A stretch of DNA of 64,000 bases from JABDIY01 sp963751955. Lineage in GTDB: Bacteria > Actinomycetota > Acidimicrobiia > Acidimicrobiales > SZUA-35. A program made the position numbers and the translations under genes. The stretch covers positions 186,001-250,000 of the forward strand of contig CAVVWM010000009.1 in NCBI GenBank assembly GCA_963751955.1, written 5' to 3'. This document shows, in pieces, positions 1-9,322 of the stretch (within the stretch, counting starts at the first letter, position 1; every line of letters starts with the position of its first letter). The notes beneath the pieces were generated by a model that had not been told where the DNA came from, did not search any database, and saw only the letters and a program-made list of their open reading frames with translations.

Positions 1-103
1 CGAGGTAGGTGCCGCCCGATTTCTTGGAAGCGGCGACCGGCGCCGCTCCGATGAGAGCGAGGGCGAGTAAAGCTCCGAGGAGCATGGCAAAACGAGAACG
101 CAT
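1..103 (-). CDS. N-terminus of a secreted protein (partial)
   Basis: Only the first 34 codons lie in the window; the gene runs off the left edge. It starts with ATG at 103, behind an AAAGGG ribosome binding site six bases upstream. The translation has a positive N-terminus (MRSRF), a hydrophobic Leu/Ala core and an AAPVAAS segment that looks like a signal peptidase I site, so the product is probably exported. Nothing of the mature domain is visible beyond a short Lys/Ser/Gly stretch, so no function can be given. It is transcribed divergently from the GH57 lipoprotein gene. Confidence 0.6.
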   Translation of the reverse strand, partial: MRSRFAMLLGALLALALIGAAPVAASKKSGGTYL

Positions 104-283
104 AGAAGGTCCCTTTCCGGACAGTTCCGCCAATAGTAGAGCACACTCACAGTGATCGTCGACTGCAACGGGTGGCCACTTTCGGCCTCCCTACATATCG
201 TTCGACCTATCGGCCGAGTCCCAGCCCGGCTCCGGTGGTGTTGATCCAGATGTCACGCCGCCTGGATCTAGACTTCGCAGTCC

Positions 284-3200
284 ATGATTCCACGAATCTC
301 AGCGATCCTGATCGCCTTCGTGCTCGTCGCTGCAGCCTGTACCGGCAGTGACTCCGAAAGCACGCAACGCCCGCCCGCCACACCGACCGCCACCGCGTCT
401 GAAGATCCCCAAGACGTCGACCAGGTCGACGCCGAAGGGCAGATCGTCATCCCCGAAGCCGACAAGCCCAACCTCGAGTTGGCTCTGATTTGGCACCAAC
501 ATCAGCCCGAGTATCCCGTCATCGACGGGACCGTGAGCCGACCCTGGGTTCGTCTCCACGCCGCCAAGGACTACCTCGACATGGCGACACTCGTCGAGGA
601 GTTCCCCGAGCTGAAGCTCACCATCAACCTCACGCCAGTTCTGCTCGATCAGCTGGTGGATCTCGAGGCGGGCGCAAACGACGTCTACGAATCGGTTGCC
701 CGAATTCCGATCGAGCTGCTCACGCCCGAACAGCGGCGCTTCACCGTCAATCGCTTTTTCGACATCAACCCTCAGATCATCGATCGCTCCGGCCGGTACA
801 AGGACCTTCGAGCATTGCGAGACACCGGCGGAGACTTCAGCGATCAGGACCTCCGGGACCTCCGAACACTGTTCCACCTCGGCTGGACCGATCCTGAGAT
901 CGTCGACGCCGATCCAGCACTCCGCCAGATGCGGGCCGACGACGGCGGCTTCACCGACACCGAGACCGCTGTCTTACTCGACGCTATCGACGAGCTGGTG
1001 ACTGAGGTCATCCCCACCCATGCTGAGCTGTGGAACACCGGGCAAATCGAGGTGACGACCAGCCCGCTGGCTCACCCGATTCTCCCGCTCATAGCGGACA
1101 CCGACCTCGCCAGGGTTGGTGATCCAGCTGCCATCCTGCCTCGCGAGACCTTTCGCGAATACGCAGACGCTCAGATGCACGTGGAACGCGGACTGGAGAG
1201 AGCCGAAGATCTGCTCGGACAGAAGCCCAACGGAATGTGGCCCGGCGAAGGTGCGGTGGCTCAGGCGATCATGCCGATCTTCGCCGAGAACGACATTACT
1301 TGGGTGGCCACCGGTGAGGACGTCCTCGCCCAGTCACTCGACAACGGCGGGTTCGCCCGCAACACAAAGGACACTGTGATCGACGCAGAAGACCTCTACC
1401 GCCCGTACAGGGTGGCGACCAGGGAGGGCGAGGTCAACATGTTCTTCCGCGACATTCGACTGTCGAACCTGATCGGCTTTGAGTACTCGAACCAGAGCGC
1501 CGAGGTTGCGGCGGACGATCTCATCTCGCGTCTTGACGACATCCGATCCCAGTTCGCACGCAACGGTGTGACAGCGGATTCGGAACGAACGCCGCTGGTC
1601 ACCCTGGTCGTGGACGGGGAGAATGCATGGGAGAGCTACCCCAACGATGGTCGGGATTTTCTGCGAGCCATGTACACCCGTCTCACATCCACCGAGTGGC
1701 TCACGACCACGACCCCGTCGGCCTACTTGCGCGATCACCCCGACGACGTGGCCGAGCTCGACGAGGTCTTCCCAGCCGCATGGTTTTCGCCGAACTTCGC
1801 CACCTGGATCGGTGAGCAGGAAGAAGCTCGAGCATGGGAGCTTCTCCGCCTGGCCCGTCAGGACCTCCGTACTGCGGAACGTCGCGGCACCGCATCAGCA
1901 GACCAACTTGGTGAAGCTACCAACCTGATGCTCGCCGCCGAGGGCTCTGACTGGTTCTGGTGGTACGGCGCCGATCAGGACAGCGGCGACGACCGCTACT
2001 TCGACGACGCCTTCAGGGAGCTGCTGGGCCAGCTCTACGACGCCCTCGGTCAAGATCGACCAAGGTGGACCAGTGTTCCCATCATTCCGGACCCACGGGT
2101 GGTACCGATCAGCTCAACCGGGGAGCCCGTGTCGGTCACGATCGATGGAAACCCGGCCGACTTCGAAGATGCGACGGCCTTTGATTTCACCGCCGACAAC
2201 GACGTGATCTCCACTCTGGCCATAGCTGTGGACACCGACAGGGTGGGCCTGTTGTTCGAGGGTGGCTACGACGACGGAATGGACGTCTACCTGGGAACAC
2301 CCCGGGGAACGAGTCGACGAGGAACCACCATCGATGACCGCTTCCTGCTGGGTTTCGACGCCACCCACCTGATCCGTTGGTCCGAACCAGACGGTGCCTG
2401 CATCTCGGGCACGTTGGCTCCAGAAGCTGTGATCAATTCCTACCCGCGGGTCTGTGAGCCCATCGAATCGGCCCTCAGTGCATCCGGGCTCGAGATGGCG
2501 CTTCCCACGTCGCTACTCGGAGCGCTCACCGCCGGCGATCGATTGCAGATCCGTATCCAGACCGGTTCATCGCTCAGCCCTTCGGCGGGCCCGGCCGAGG
2601 CTGCGATTCCTGACATTGGTGGATTCGAAGCGATCCGGGAGATCTCGGACCCGAAGAACGACGACTACGGCCCCGGAAGCTACAGATATCCCACCGACTC
2701 GGTCTTCGTTGCAGGCAGCTATGACCTCCTGGAAGTGCTGGCCGGTGAGAGCGACGATGGTCCCGAAGGCGACTACATCTTCTCATTCCTGTTCGATGCA
2801 CCAGTGCTCAACCCATGGGGTTCCCCGTCTGGTCTCAGCACTCAGACCGTCGACGTGTACCTCGACTATGACCCCGGCCAAGGAACTGGGCGAAGGGCCC
2901 TTCTCGATGGCCGGAACGCTGAGCTCACAGCGGGTGGGGGCTGGGATGTGGCGCTGACAATCGAGGGTTGGGAGCGCGCCGTTGCAGTTCCACGTGGCGA
3001 CGGATCCTACGCTGAGAACGATGTCGGAATGCTCGTTTCGATACTGGCCGAGCAAGGGCTCCTCACCGTGCGCATCCCAAAGGTTTCGATGCCCGAGGGG
3101 CTCAACCTGGCAACGGCTGGCGTCGGGGTTGCTGTCCTCTCCCAAGACGGATTTCCCAGCACCGGCGTGCGCCGGGTGAGAGATGTGGAACCCCAAGCGT

Positions 3201-3328
3201 CCCAGTGGGCCATCGGGGGAGGCGATTCAGCTTCGGGCGATACCCGGGTGCTCGATGCCCTGTTCCCCCAAGGAGGAGCCCAGGAAGCCGACCTCGCACG
3301 CAATCTCTTGCCGTTGAATCTGCCATAG
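284..3328 (+). CDS. secreted GH57-family glycoside hydrolase lipoprotein
   Basis: The 1,014-residue product begins with a lipoprotein signal peptide whose lipobox is VAAAC (Cys near residue 19), so it should be anchored on the outer face of the membrane. Residues about 65-500 form a GH57 alpha-glucan hydrolase/transferase barrel: it opens with LIWHQHQPEY, carries GMWPGEGA (family motif 3, with the expected nucleophile Glu) and VDGENAWESY (motif 4 region with the acid/base Asp). The last 300 residues resemble the glucodextranase C-terminal/DOMON-like binding module (for example YDLLEVLAGESDDGPEGDYI). Likely substrates are alpha-1,4/1,6 glucans; the specificity cannot be read from the sequence. 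The next gene also encodes a secreted protein that may act on carbohydrate. Confidence 0.88.
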   Translation: MIPRISAILIAFVLVAAACTGSDSESTQRPPATPTATASEDPQDVDQVDAEGQIVIPEADKPNLELALIWHQHQPEYPVIDGTVSRPWVRLHAAKDYLDMATLVEEFPELKLTINLTPVLLDQLVDLEAGANDVYESVARIPIELLTPEQRRFTVNRFFDINPQIIDRSGRYKDLRALRDTGGDFSDQDLRDLRTLFHLGWTDPEIVDADPALRQMRADDGGFTDTETAVLLDAIDELVTEVIPTHAELWNTGQIEVTTSPLAHPILPLIADTDLARVGDPAAILPRETFREYADAQMHVERGLERAEDLLGQKPNGMWPGEGAVAQAIMPIFAENDITWVATGEDVLAQSLDNGGFARNTKDTVIDAEDLYRPYRVATREGEVNMFFRDIRLSNLIGFEYSNQSAEVAADDLISRLDDIRSQFARNGVTADSERTPLVTLVVDGENAWESYPNDGRDFLRAMYTRLTSTEWLTTTTPSAYLRDHPDDVAELDEVFPAAWFSPNFATWIGEQEEARAWELLRLARQDLRTAERRGTASADQLGEATNLMLAAEGSDWFWWYGADQDSGDDRYFDDAFRELLGQLYDALGQDRPRWTSVPIIPDPRVVPISSTGEPVSVTIDGNPADFEDATAFDFTADNDVISTLAIAVDTDRVGLLFEGGYDDGMDVYLGTPRGTSRRGTTIDDRFLLGFDATHLIRWSEPDGACISGTLAPEAVINSYPRVCEPIESALSASGLEMALPTSLLGALTAGDRLQIRIQTGSSLSPSAGPAEAAIPDIGGFEAIREISDPKNDDYGPGSYRYPTDSVFVAGSYDLLEVLAGESDDGPEGDYIFSFLFDAPVLNPWGSPSGLSTQTVDVYLDYDPGQGTGRRALLDGRNAELTAGGGWDVALTIEGWERAVAVPRGDGSYAENDVGMLVSILAEQGLLTVRIPKVSMPEGLNLATAGVGVAVLSQDGFPSTGVRRVRDVEPQASQWAIGGGDSASGDTRVLDALFPQGGAQEADLARNLLPLNLP

Positions 3329-3512
3329 GCTCCCCGAAAACCACCCTCTCTGCGTGGGTCTGGACGCACTCGGTGATCATTCCGGCATCGCTAGTAAATT
3401 CACCTAAGAAAGACCACGGGGAGAGGTTCAAATCGGTCGACTCGCACGGCTAGTTTGGCTGACGCGGAGCATCCCACGGCAACACTTCTTCAACTCAGGG
3501 GTTCACAGAAAC

Positions 3513-5201
3513 ATGACTCGTCACCCACTGCGCATCCTTAGTGCGCTCATACTGCTGATCGTGACGCTTGCAACTGCGTCTTCGCCGGCATCGGCTGCTA
3601 GCGGAACCAACTACTTCGTTGGCCCAGGCGGTGACGACAACAACTCCGGTACTTCGATCAATGCGCCGGTGGCGACCTTGCAACAAGGAGCAGGACTGCT
3701 CGGGCCAGGCGACACGCTCTGGGTTCTGGAGGGCACCTACGACGGCTTCAGCGTGAGCGCCACGGGCGCACCTGGCAACTACGCCCGCATCGCCGCGTAT
3801 CCAGGGGCAAGCCCGGTCATCGCCGCGGGAGACGGAAATGGTGCCCACTTCCACGACACCAGTTACCTGGAGATGTGGGGCTTGGAGCTGAGGGGCGACT
3901 CCGGATCGAGCAATACCCCCTATGGCATCGGTGTGTTGATAACGGGTGCATCGCATCACATTCGCCTCGTCCAGAACGAGATTCATCACTTCGGTGCAGG
4001 CGGACTGATCACCTACCACAGCGGCGATCACCTCGAGATCTACCACAACACGGTCCACAACAACGCCAACTGGAATCCAGATCAACACTCGGGCATATCA
4101 CTTCTCGGCCTGGTAAACGACGGCACAAGTACCAGCGGCCCGTATGCCAACTACATCGTCGGCAACCTGATCTACACCAACGAGGTCAAGGTGAAAACAG
4201 ATCAATTCGGCGGCGGCACCCGGGTCACCGACGGCAACTGTTTCGTTGTCGACGTCACCCTCGAATCGGACTACACCCGCAAGACCCTCTTCGGATCGAA
4301 TATCTGTGTGAACAATGGGGGTCGCGGCACCCAGGTGTACAAGAGCGCCGACGTTGACGTGGTGAACAACACCTTCTACAGGAACATGCGCACACCCGAC
4401 GTTGCCGCTATCGGCTCTGAGGTGATGGCTTATGACTCCAAGAGGGTCCGGTTTGCGAACAACATGATCGTCTCCAGGGAAAACGTTCTGCCCCTGACAA
4501 CTGGAATCACTAGCCCGGTGACCTTCGCACACAACCTCACAGTGGGCACCAGGAACCCTGCGAAATCACCATCGGACCGCCATCTTTCCTATGGCTCCCG
4601 CGTGATGGTCAATCCCAGCACGAGCCCCTCGGGCCTCACAGCCGACAACTTCACGCCTTCATCGGGTAGTGCTGCAATCGACCATGGCTCTGCGGCCTAC
4701 ACCGCTGCGCTGGCGGTCGACTTCGATGGCAACATCAGGACGGCCGGGGCTGCTCCCGACGCTGGAGCACTCGAATCAGGCTCCAGCTCGTCGACCAGCT
4801 GGATCTGGAGCGGCAGCCTCACCGGTCCGGGCTCAGATCCCGAGCCCGAGCCCCAACCTCAACCAGAACCAGAACCCAGCTTAGAGCGGCGCGCCGTGGT
4901 GGGTCGACTGTATTCCGCTGCGTTTCTGCGGGCGCCGGACTCAGCCGGGCTCCAGTATTGGCTGTCGGTTGACGCAAATCTGATCGACATCGCATACGTG
5001 TTCACCGTGAGCGATGAGTTCACCAATCGCTACGGCAGGCTCGACGACCGCAACTTCGTGGATCGCATCTACCGCAACGTTCTGGAACGTTCCCCCGACG
5101 AGGCCGGCTACCGATACTGGACCGATTTGATGGACAAAGGACTCACCAGGGCCGAAGTCCTGTTGTACTTCAGTGATTCGGCTGAGTACCGCAACAACTA
5201 G
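3513..5201 (+). CDS. secreted right-handed beta-helix protein with C-terminal DUF4214
   Basis: The 562-residue product has a signal peptide (ASSPASA cleavage region near residue 30). Residues about 33-420 form a pectate-lyase-like parallel beta-helix: it starts with the DUF1565-type phrase YFVGPGGDDNNSGTS and continues with short repeats rich in Asn and His, such as HHIRLVQNEIHHFGAGG. A Pro/Glu linker (PEPEPQPQPEPEPS, about residues 445-460) leads to a C-terminal DUF4214 domain with the marks APDSAGLQYWL and SPDEAGYRYWTDLM. DUF4214 is common in bacterial surface and S-layer-like proteins and is found in two other genes of this window. The enzymatic activity, if any, is unknown; polysaccharide binding or lyase activity is possible. 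Confidence 0.85.
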   Translation: MTRHPLRILSALILLIVTLATASSPASAASGTNYFVGPGGDDNNSGTSINAPVATLQQGAGLLGPGDTLWVLEGTYDGFSVSATGAPGNYARIAAYPGASPVIAAGDGNGAHFHDTSYLEMWGLELRGDSGSSNTPYGIGVLITGASHHIRLVQNEIHHFGAGGLITYHSGDHLEIYHNTVHNNANWNPDQHSGISLLGLVNDGTSTSGPYANYIVGNLIYTNEVKVKTDQFGGGTRVTDGNCFVVDVTLESDYTRKTLFGSNICVNNGGRGTQVYKSADVDVVNNTFYRNMRTPDVAAIGSEVMAYDSKRVRFANNMIVSRENVLPLTTGITSPVTFAHNLTVGTRNPAKSPSDRHLSYGSRVMVNPSTSPSGLTADNFTPSSGSAAIDHGSAAYTAALAVDFDGNIRTAGAAPDAGALESGSSSSTSWIWSGSLTGPGSDPEPEPQPQPEPEPSLERRAVVGRLYSAAFLRAPDSAGLQYWLSVDANLIDIAYVFTVSDEFTNRYGRLDDRNFVDRIYRNVLERSPDEAGYRYWTDLMDKGLTRAEVLLYFSDSAEYRNN

Positions 5202-5276
5202 CAGCTGGAGCGGGTTCGGATAACCCTGTCTCATCCCCTTGTCATACTGAGATCAGTGAAAACAAGGAGATCGCAG

Positions 5277-5639
5277 ATGGGCAAGCAAAACCTCACAACG
5301 GCAACCGACTTCGCAGCGATCGGCCGAGTTCTGTCCGACGCCGCTTCGGCTCGACAGATCGAAGGGCCGGCATTCCGGAGCCCGCCTCGTATTCCGGGCG
5401 TGCAACGATCGGTCACTCGGAACCGAGACGGATCGGTAACAGTGGCCGTCTCGGTCAGGGACCGCCCGCTCTTGGCAGTTCTGGCCGACATGATTGATGG
5501 CGTCGTGCTTGCGTCGGGCCTTCGTGGCACCGAGGGCGGACTCCTCTACAACGATCTGTGGACCGTCGCTCAAAACTGGATCGAGCATGAGTACTCCCAG
5601 GGCCCCGAGCCTCGCACGCACCTCACCATCGCTGCCTGA
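5277..5639 (+). CDS. small conserved-looking protein coupled to an Fe-S nuclease
   Basis: The start is taken as ATG 5277 because AAGGAGA lies 6-7 bases upstream; a GTG at 5256 would add seven residues. The product has about 120 residues, no membrane segment and no motif I recognise. It is acidic to neutral, with a middle part (RNRDGSVTVAVSVRDRPLL) that looks like a beta hairpin, and a C-terminal helix. Its stop codon TGA overlaps the ATG of the downstream nuclease by one base (TGATG), which implies translational coupling and a shared job. Confidence 0.65.
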   Translation: MGKQNLTTATDFAAIGRVLSDAASARQIEGPAFRSPPRIPGVQRSVTRNRDGSVTVAVSVRDRPLLAVLADMIDGVVLASGLRGTEGGLLYNDLWTVAQNWIEHEYSQGPEPRTHLTIAA

Positions 5640-6577
5640 TGACGATTGCGTCAACACCGCTCAATGCTGCCCAACAGCAGGTCCTCGATCAGCTGGGCTC
5701 CACTGATCGCCCCCTCTTCGAACCTGCCCTCCGAGCCCAACTCCGACATGAACTCGATCAGGCGTTCGAGCCAATGCTCAAGCTGTTGTCAGACGACGAA
5801 CCACTTTTTGTCTCAAAGCGGGCCATCGGCCTTGTGCACAGCTGTGAACAGCTCTATGTCGCTGACCGGACCGAGGATTTTCAATGGTCGGTGCCGACCG
5901 CCCGGGGCATGGTGGCTCACAAAGCCATCGAGTTGCTGGTGGGATATCGAGGTTCTCCCACCCCACTCGACCTTGTGGATGCCGCCATCGCCCGTCTCGA
6001 GAACGACCTCTACGGGCCGGGCGACTTCCTGAGAGCCCTCGACGAAGGCGAGCGGGCCGAGCTGGTCTCATTGGCGAACGACCGGGTCACCACATTCATG
6101 GAGACATTCCCTCCGCTCGACCGCAAGTGGCGTCCAACCACCGAAGCAAAGGTACGAGCCGAGTTCGGTGACGGCAGAATCCAACTCTCGGGCAAGATCG
6201 ATCTCCAACTGGGGTTCGCACGGGGAAACCAAGCTGGCAAGGTCACGATTGATCTGAAGACGGGCCGAACCCATCGCTCCCACATCGATGACCTCCGGTT
6301 CTATGCCCTCATCGACACGTTGAAGACAGGTACTCCACCCCGCCTGCTGGTGAGCTACTACCTCGAACAAGGAACCCCGCACACCGAAGAGGTAACCGAG
6401 GAGCTGTTGTGGAGCGCCGCTCGTCGCACCGCCGAGGCGGTCGGTCGAATCGTCGAGCTCAACAGCGGCGACGTCACGCCCGAGCGCACTCCCTGCGGTT
6501 CGTGTGTGTTCTGTCCGGTTCGTGCGTCGTGTGATCCCGGAAAGGCCTACCTGGCCGAACGCAGTCAGGTGTCCTGA
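5639..6577 (+). CDS. PD-(D/E)XK nuclease family protein with Cas4/AddB-like Fe-S cysteines
   Basis: The 312-residue product matches the RecB/AddB/Cas4-type PD-(D/E)XK exonuclease fold. The core is visible as SGKIDLQLG followed by KVTIDLKTG, the Asp...Asp-X-Lys catalytic pattern. One cysteine upstream of the core (VHSCEQLY) and a C-terminal CGSCVFCPVRASC cluster fit the four-cysteine 4Fe-4S staple of AddB and Cas4. A histidine (MVAHKAIE) precedes the core, as in RecB nucleases. There is no helicase domain and no cas gene nearby, so this is a stand-alone DNA exonuclease or repair protein. It is coupled to the preceding small gene and overlaps the convergent membrane-protein gene by 13 bases. 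Confidence 0.8.
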   Translation: MTIASTPLNAAQQQVLDQLGSTDRPLFEPALRAQLRHELDQAFEPMLKLLSDDEPLFVSKRAIGLVHSCEQLYVADRTEDFQWSVPTARGMVAHKAIELLVGYRGSPTPLDLVDAAIARLENDLYGPGDFLRALDEGERAELVSLANDRVTTFMETFPPLDRKWRPTTEAKVRAEFGDGRIQLSGKIDLQLGFARGNQAGKVTIDLKTGRTHRSHIDDLRFYALIDTLKTGTPPRLLVSYYLEQGTPHTEEVTEELLWSAARRTAEAVGRIVELNSGDVTPERTPCGSCVFCPVRASCDPGKAYLAERSQVS

Positions 6578-7632
6578 GGACTCCGAATGGGATTAGCCGA
6601 CTCAAACTCTTGGGTCTCAGAGGGACCATATCGACGCTGAAATGCCACCCAAGCGATCGATCCAGCGAGAATCGGCAGCCACAAGGAAACGATCCGGTAC
6701 GCCAGTGTCGCAAGCAAGGCATCGCCCTTGGTGATTCCTGATAACACCAGCAGGTAGGTCATACCTGTCTCCACAAACCCGAACCCTCCTGGTGTCACGG
6801 GGATCATCGTGAGAACGGCCCCACCGGTGTAGGCCAAGAGAACCAGTGACAGTCGCGGGTCAGCACCTACAGCAACCAACGCCGTCACCAACACGAGGTA
6901 GTCGAAGACCCAGTTCAGCGCGGCGGCTATGACGGCGAGCAACCACCGGTCACCGATGGCTGTCACCATCCGGTCCCGCTCGTGGACCAGCTTACGAGGA
7001 TCGGTCTGCCACGATCGGCGTAGGATTCGGCCCGACCATGCGACGAGCTTGGAGATTGTGATCCCCAACCTGAGCAGTGGCCGGGTGGTTCTCACCGCCA
7101 CCACGCCTACGCAAACCAAGAGCGGGAACAGAACACCACCGGCGAGCACCGCTGGAACCAAGCTTTCGGGAATCGGTGCCCCCGCCGCAGCCAGCGCCAC
7201 GCCGGCGGCGGGGAACCCAGTAAGAGCGGTGGTGGACAGTCCACTGGTGGCTGCCAGGGCGGCTGCCGCTTGCCCGCTGGAGGTGCCGCTCACCGCAAGC
7301 ATCCGGTAGAGCACTGCACCCCCGACTGCGGCTCCCCCGGGAATAATCCGACTGGCAGCATTTGAAGCCAGCTGGCTGGTGGCTGCGACGAACCACGAGG
7401 CTTGGGGCAACACGATTCGCATCAACCACCAGAGAAACCCGAAACTGATGACTTCGAAGACAATCATCAGGAAGAACCACCGTCGGCTTATTTTCACCAG
7501 CTCGGGAGCAGAATTGATGAGCTCGAGGATGTCCGGCGCGAAGTAGTACAGGGACAACATCCCGACGAACAGGATGATCGCCCGCCGCACAAGCCAGGGA
7601 CCGCTGAATACGTCGATGATCGGCAGGTTCAT
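6565..7632 (-). CDS. lysylphosphatidylglycerol synthase-type transmembrane protein (UPF0104)
   Basis: The 355-residue product is an integral membrane protein with seven or eight hydrophobic segments. It fits the YbhN/UPF0104 family, the flippase-like membrane half of MprF. Family features are the SNAASRIIPGGAAVGGAVLYRML region and the GGAVLTMIPVTPGGFGFVE block near the C-terminus. No aminoacyl-transferase domain is fused, so lipid transport or flipping is more likely than lysyl transfer. The ATG at 7632 overlaps the stop of maf (ATGA), so the two are co-transcribed. Confidence 0.82.
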   Translation of the reverse strand: MNLPIIDVFSGPWLVRRAIILFVGMLSLYYFAPDILELINSAPELVKISRRWFFLMIVFEVISFGFLWWLMRIVLPQASWFVAATSQLASNAASRIIPGGAAVGGAVLYRMLAVSGTSSGQAAAALAATSGLSTTALTGFPAAGVALAAAGAPIPESLVPAVLAGGVLFPLLVCVGVVAVRTTRPLLRLGITISKLVAWSGRILRRSWQTDPRKLVHERDRMVTAIGDRWLLAVIAAALNWVFDYLVLVTALVAVGADPRLSLVLLAYTGGAVLTMIPVTPGGFGFVETGMTYLLVLSGITKGDALLATLAYRIVSLWLPILAGSIAWVAFQRRYGPSETQEFESANPIRSPQDT

Positions 7633-8252
7633 GAGGCGGCAAGACTAGTAAGGGACAACCCAAACCGGTTTGTCAGTCGATCCAGGCCGACCAGTGAAAG
7701 ACCGACCACATTGCTGTAGTCGCCTTCGATCCGTTCCACAAGAACCGAAGCAGCACCCTGAATCCCGTAGGCACCTGCCTTGCCATCGTGCTCGCCGGTC
7801 CCCAGATACCAGGAAATGTCGTCCTCGGAGAGTTCCCGAACCCATACCGAAGTCACCTCGATCGCAGACTCGACCACGTATTCGGCAGCGGCACACACGG
7901 CGATACCGCTCACCACCTCGTGCCGACGACCGCTCAACAATGTCAACATGCGCCGGGCATCATCGTCGTCGTCAGGTTTGGCCAGGACCTCGCCTTCACA
8001 TACCACGGTCGTGTCGCCACCGATCACGTATACACCGGCCAGGTCCAAACCGCGTTCTTGTGCAATCTCGGTGGATCGAATGCTCTTTCCCCGTGCGAGA
8101 CGCTCGACCATTGCAGCCGGCGACTCTTGAGGAAATGGCGTTTCGTCAATGTCGGCGGGAAGCTGATCGCACAGAATTCCAAGCTGAGCGAGCAGGTCGA
8201 CTCGGCGAGGTGACCTCGAGGCGAGGATCAGTCGAGCGCGCGGTTCCGACAC
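7629..8252 (-). CDS. maf: Maf-family nucleoside triphosphate pyrophosphatase
   Basis: The 207-residue product opens with LILASRSPRRVDLLAQLGI, the Maf signature including the conserved S-R-S-P-R-R. Further conserved parts are the VYVIGGDTTV and AGAYGIQGAAS blocks. Maf proteins hydrolyse non-canonical or canonical NTPs to NMP and PPi and can affect cell division. The length is normal for the family. The start is GTG 8252. The 3' end overlaps the ATG of the downstream membrane-protein gene by four bases. Confidence 0.9.
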   Translation of the reverse strand: MSEPRARLILASRSPRRVDLLAQLGILCDQLPADIDETPFPQESPAAMVERLARGKSIRSTEIAQERGLDLAGVYVIGGDTTVVCEGEVLAKPDDDDDARRMLTLLSGRRHEVVSGIAVCAAAEYVVESAIEVTSVWVRELSEDDISWYLGTGEHDGKAGAYGIQGAASVLVERIEGDYSNVVGLSLVGLDRLTNRFGLSLTSLAAS

Positions 8253-8333
8253 CGCGCCAGTCTAGATGGCGTCGGGAAACACATCGGCACCAAAAAGCTC
8301 AGGCAGAAGTTGGTTTGTGCCGATGGGGATTCC

Positions 8334-8705
8334 ATGGCAGACGAAACACGTGACACCGCCATGTGGATAGATATCCCAATTTCGGCCAGCGAACCGGTCG
8401 AAGCAGCGCTGCTCGCTAACTTCTTGAACGCGAATGATTTCCCGTTCCAACAGTCTCACCGATTCTTCAGCGTTCCGGGTCTGGAAGCCGCACGTCTGGA
8501 AGAACGCGTGGACCTTTGGGCGTTTCATCATGAGATGCCACCCGATGACCGGGTTGATTCATCGCTGGACGGAACACTGCGTCGATTGGGCGAGATCGTG
8601 CTGCTCGCGATCGCGGCAGCCAAGGCCAATGTCGCACCCGACACCCTGCCTGCGGCCGGTATCGACCTCACTGCTCCTCAGACGAGAGCTCAGATCGTCG
8701 ACTAA
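8334..8705 (+). CDS. hypothetical protein
   Basis: The start is taken as ATG 8334 with a weak GGGGAT upstream; an in-frame start at 8310 would add eight residues. The product has about 123 residues, is soluble, and shows no motif I recognise. The pattern of acidic residues and helices (SEPVEAALLANFLNANDF; LRRLGEIVLLAIAAAKANV) suggests a small alpha/beta protein. It is divergent from maf and its stop overlaps the stop of the convergent acetyltransferase gene. Confidence 0.5.
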   Translation: MADETRDTAMWIDIPISASEPVEAALLANFLNANDFPFQQSHRFFSVPGLEAARLEERVDLWAFHHEMPPDDRVDSSLDGTLRRLGEIVLLAIAAAKANVAPDTLPAAGIDLTAPQTRAQIVD

Positions 8706-9322
8706 AGCCAAACCTCGGCCAGCTCGGGTCCTTGCTTGAGCCAGTCCTCCGCGGTCATGGCGAAGCGAGCATGATCCTCCCAAATACCGTTGATTTCGAG
8801 GTAATGCTCGGCGATCCCTTCGTGACGAATGCCAAGCTTCTCAACGACCCGAAGCGAACGGACATTTCGTGGAACGATTGCGATCTGCACCCTATGGAGG
8901 CCAACCTGCTCGAACGCGAACTGAAGGGCGAGCACGACCGCCTCGGGCACATAGCCGTTTCCGGCTCTGGCCTTATCCACCCAGTATCCGAGGTAGGCGT
9001 TCTGAAACGCACCGCGTTGAACCGAGTTGAGATTGATCTCGCCAACGAAGTGTCCGCCCACGAAGATCCCAAATCCGTAACCGGTTCCCATCTGCCAGCT
9101 CCGGTCTCGGCTGTGGCATCGCATCGAGAACGCGCCGCGGTCAGCGGTGAGATCGGGTGCATTTGGAGGGCTCGACGGCTCCCAGACGGTGAGCCATTCG
9201 CGGTTGCGGCGACGCACCGCCGCCCACTGCGAGAAATCATCGGGTTGCAACGTACGCAGCAGCACCCTGCGACCTAGCAGGTTTGAGCGCGGCGACGGCG
9301 GACGTGCTTCGGTGGCCGTCAT
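8702..9322 (-). CDS. rimJ: GNAT acetyltransferase, RimJ/RimL type
   Basis: The start is ATG 9322, which overlaps the stop of the upstream gene by ATGA; a longer reading is possible but would run into that gene. The 206-residue product has the RimJ/RimL layout: LLGRRVLLRTLQPDDFSQW at the start, VGEINLNSVQRGAFQNAYLGYW in the middle, and an acetyl-CoA site RAGNGYVPEAVVLALQFAF. It ends with VVEKLGIRHEGIAEHYLEIN. Such enzymes acetylate the N-terminus of ribosomal proteins or related targets. It is the last gene of an overlapping minus-strand run that starts at 12035. Confidence 0.85.
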   Translation of the reverse strand: MTATEARPPSPRSNLLGRRVLLRTLQPDDFSQWAAVRRRNREWLTVWEPSSPPNAPDLTADRGAFSMRCHSRDRSWQMGTGYGFGIFVGGHFVGEINLNSVQRGAFQNAYLGYWVDKARAGNGYVPEAVVLALQFAFEQVGLHRVQIAIVPRNVRSLRVVEKLGIRHEGIAEHYLEINGIWEDHARFAMTAEDWLKQGPELAEVWL

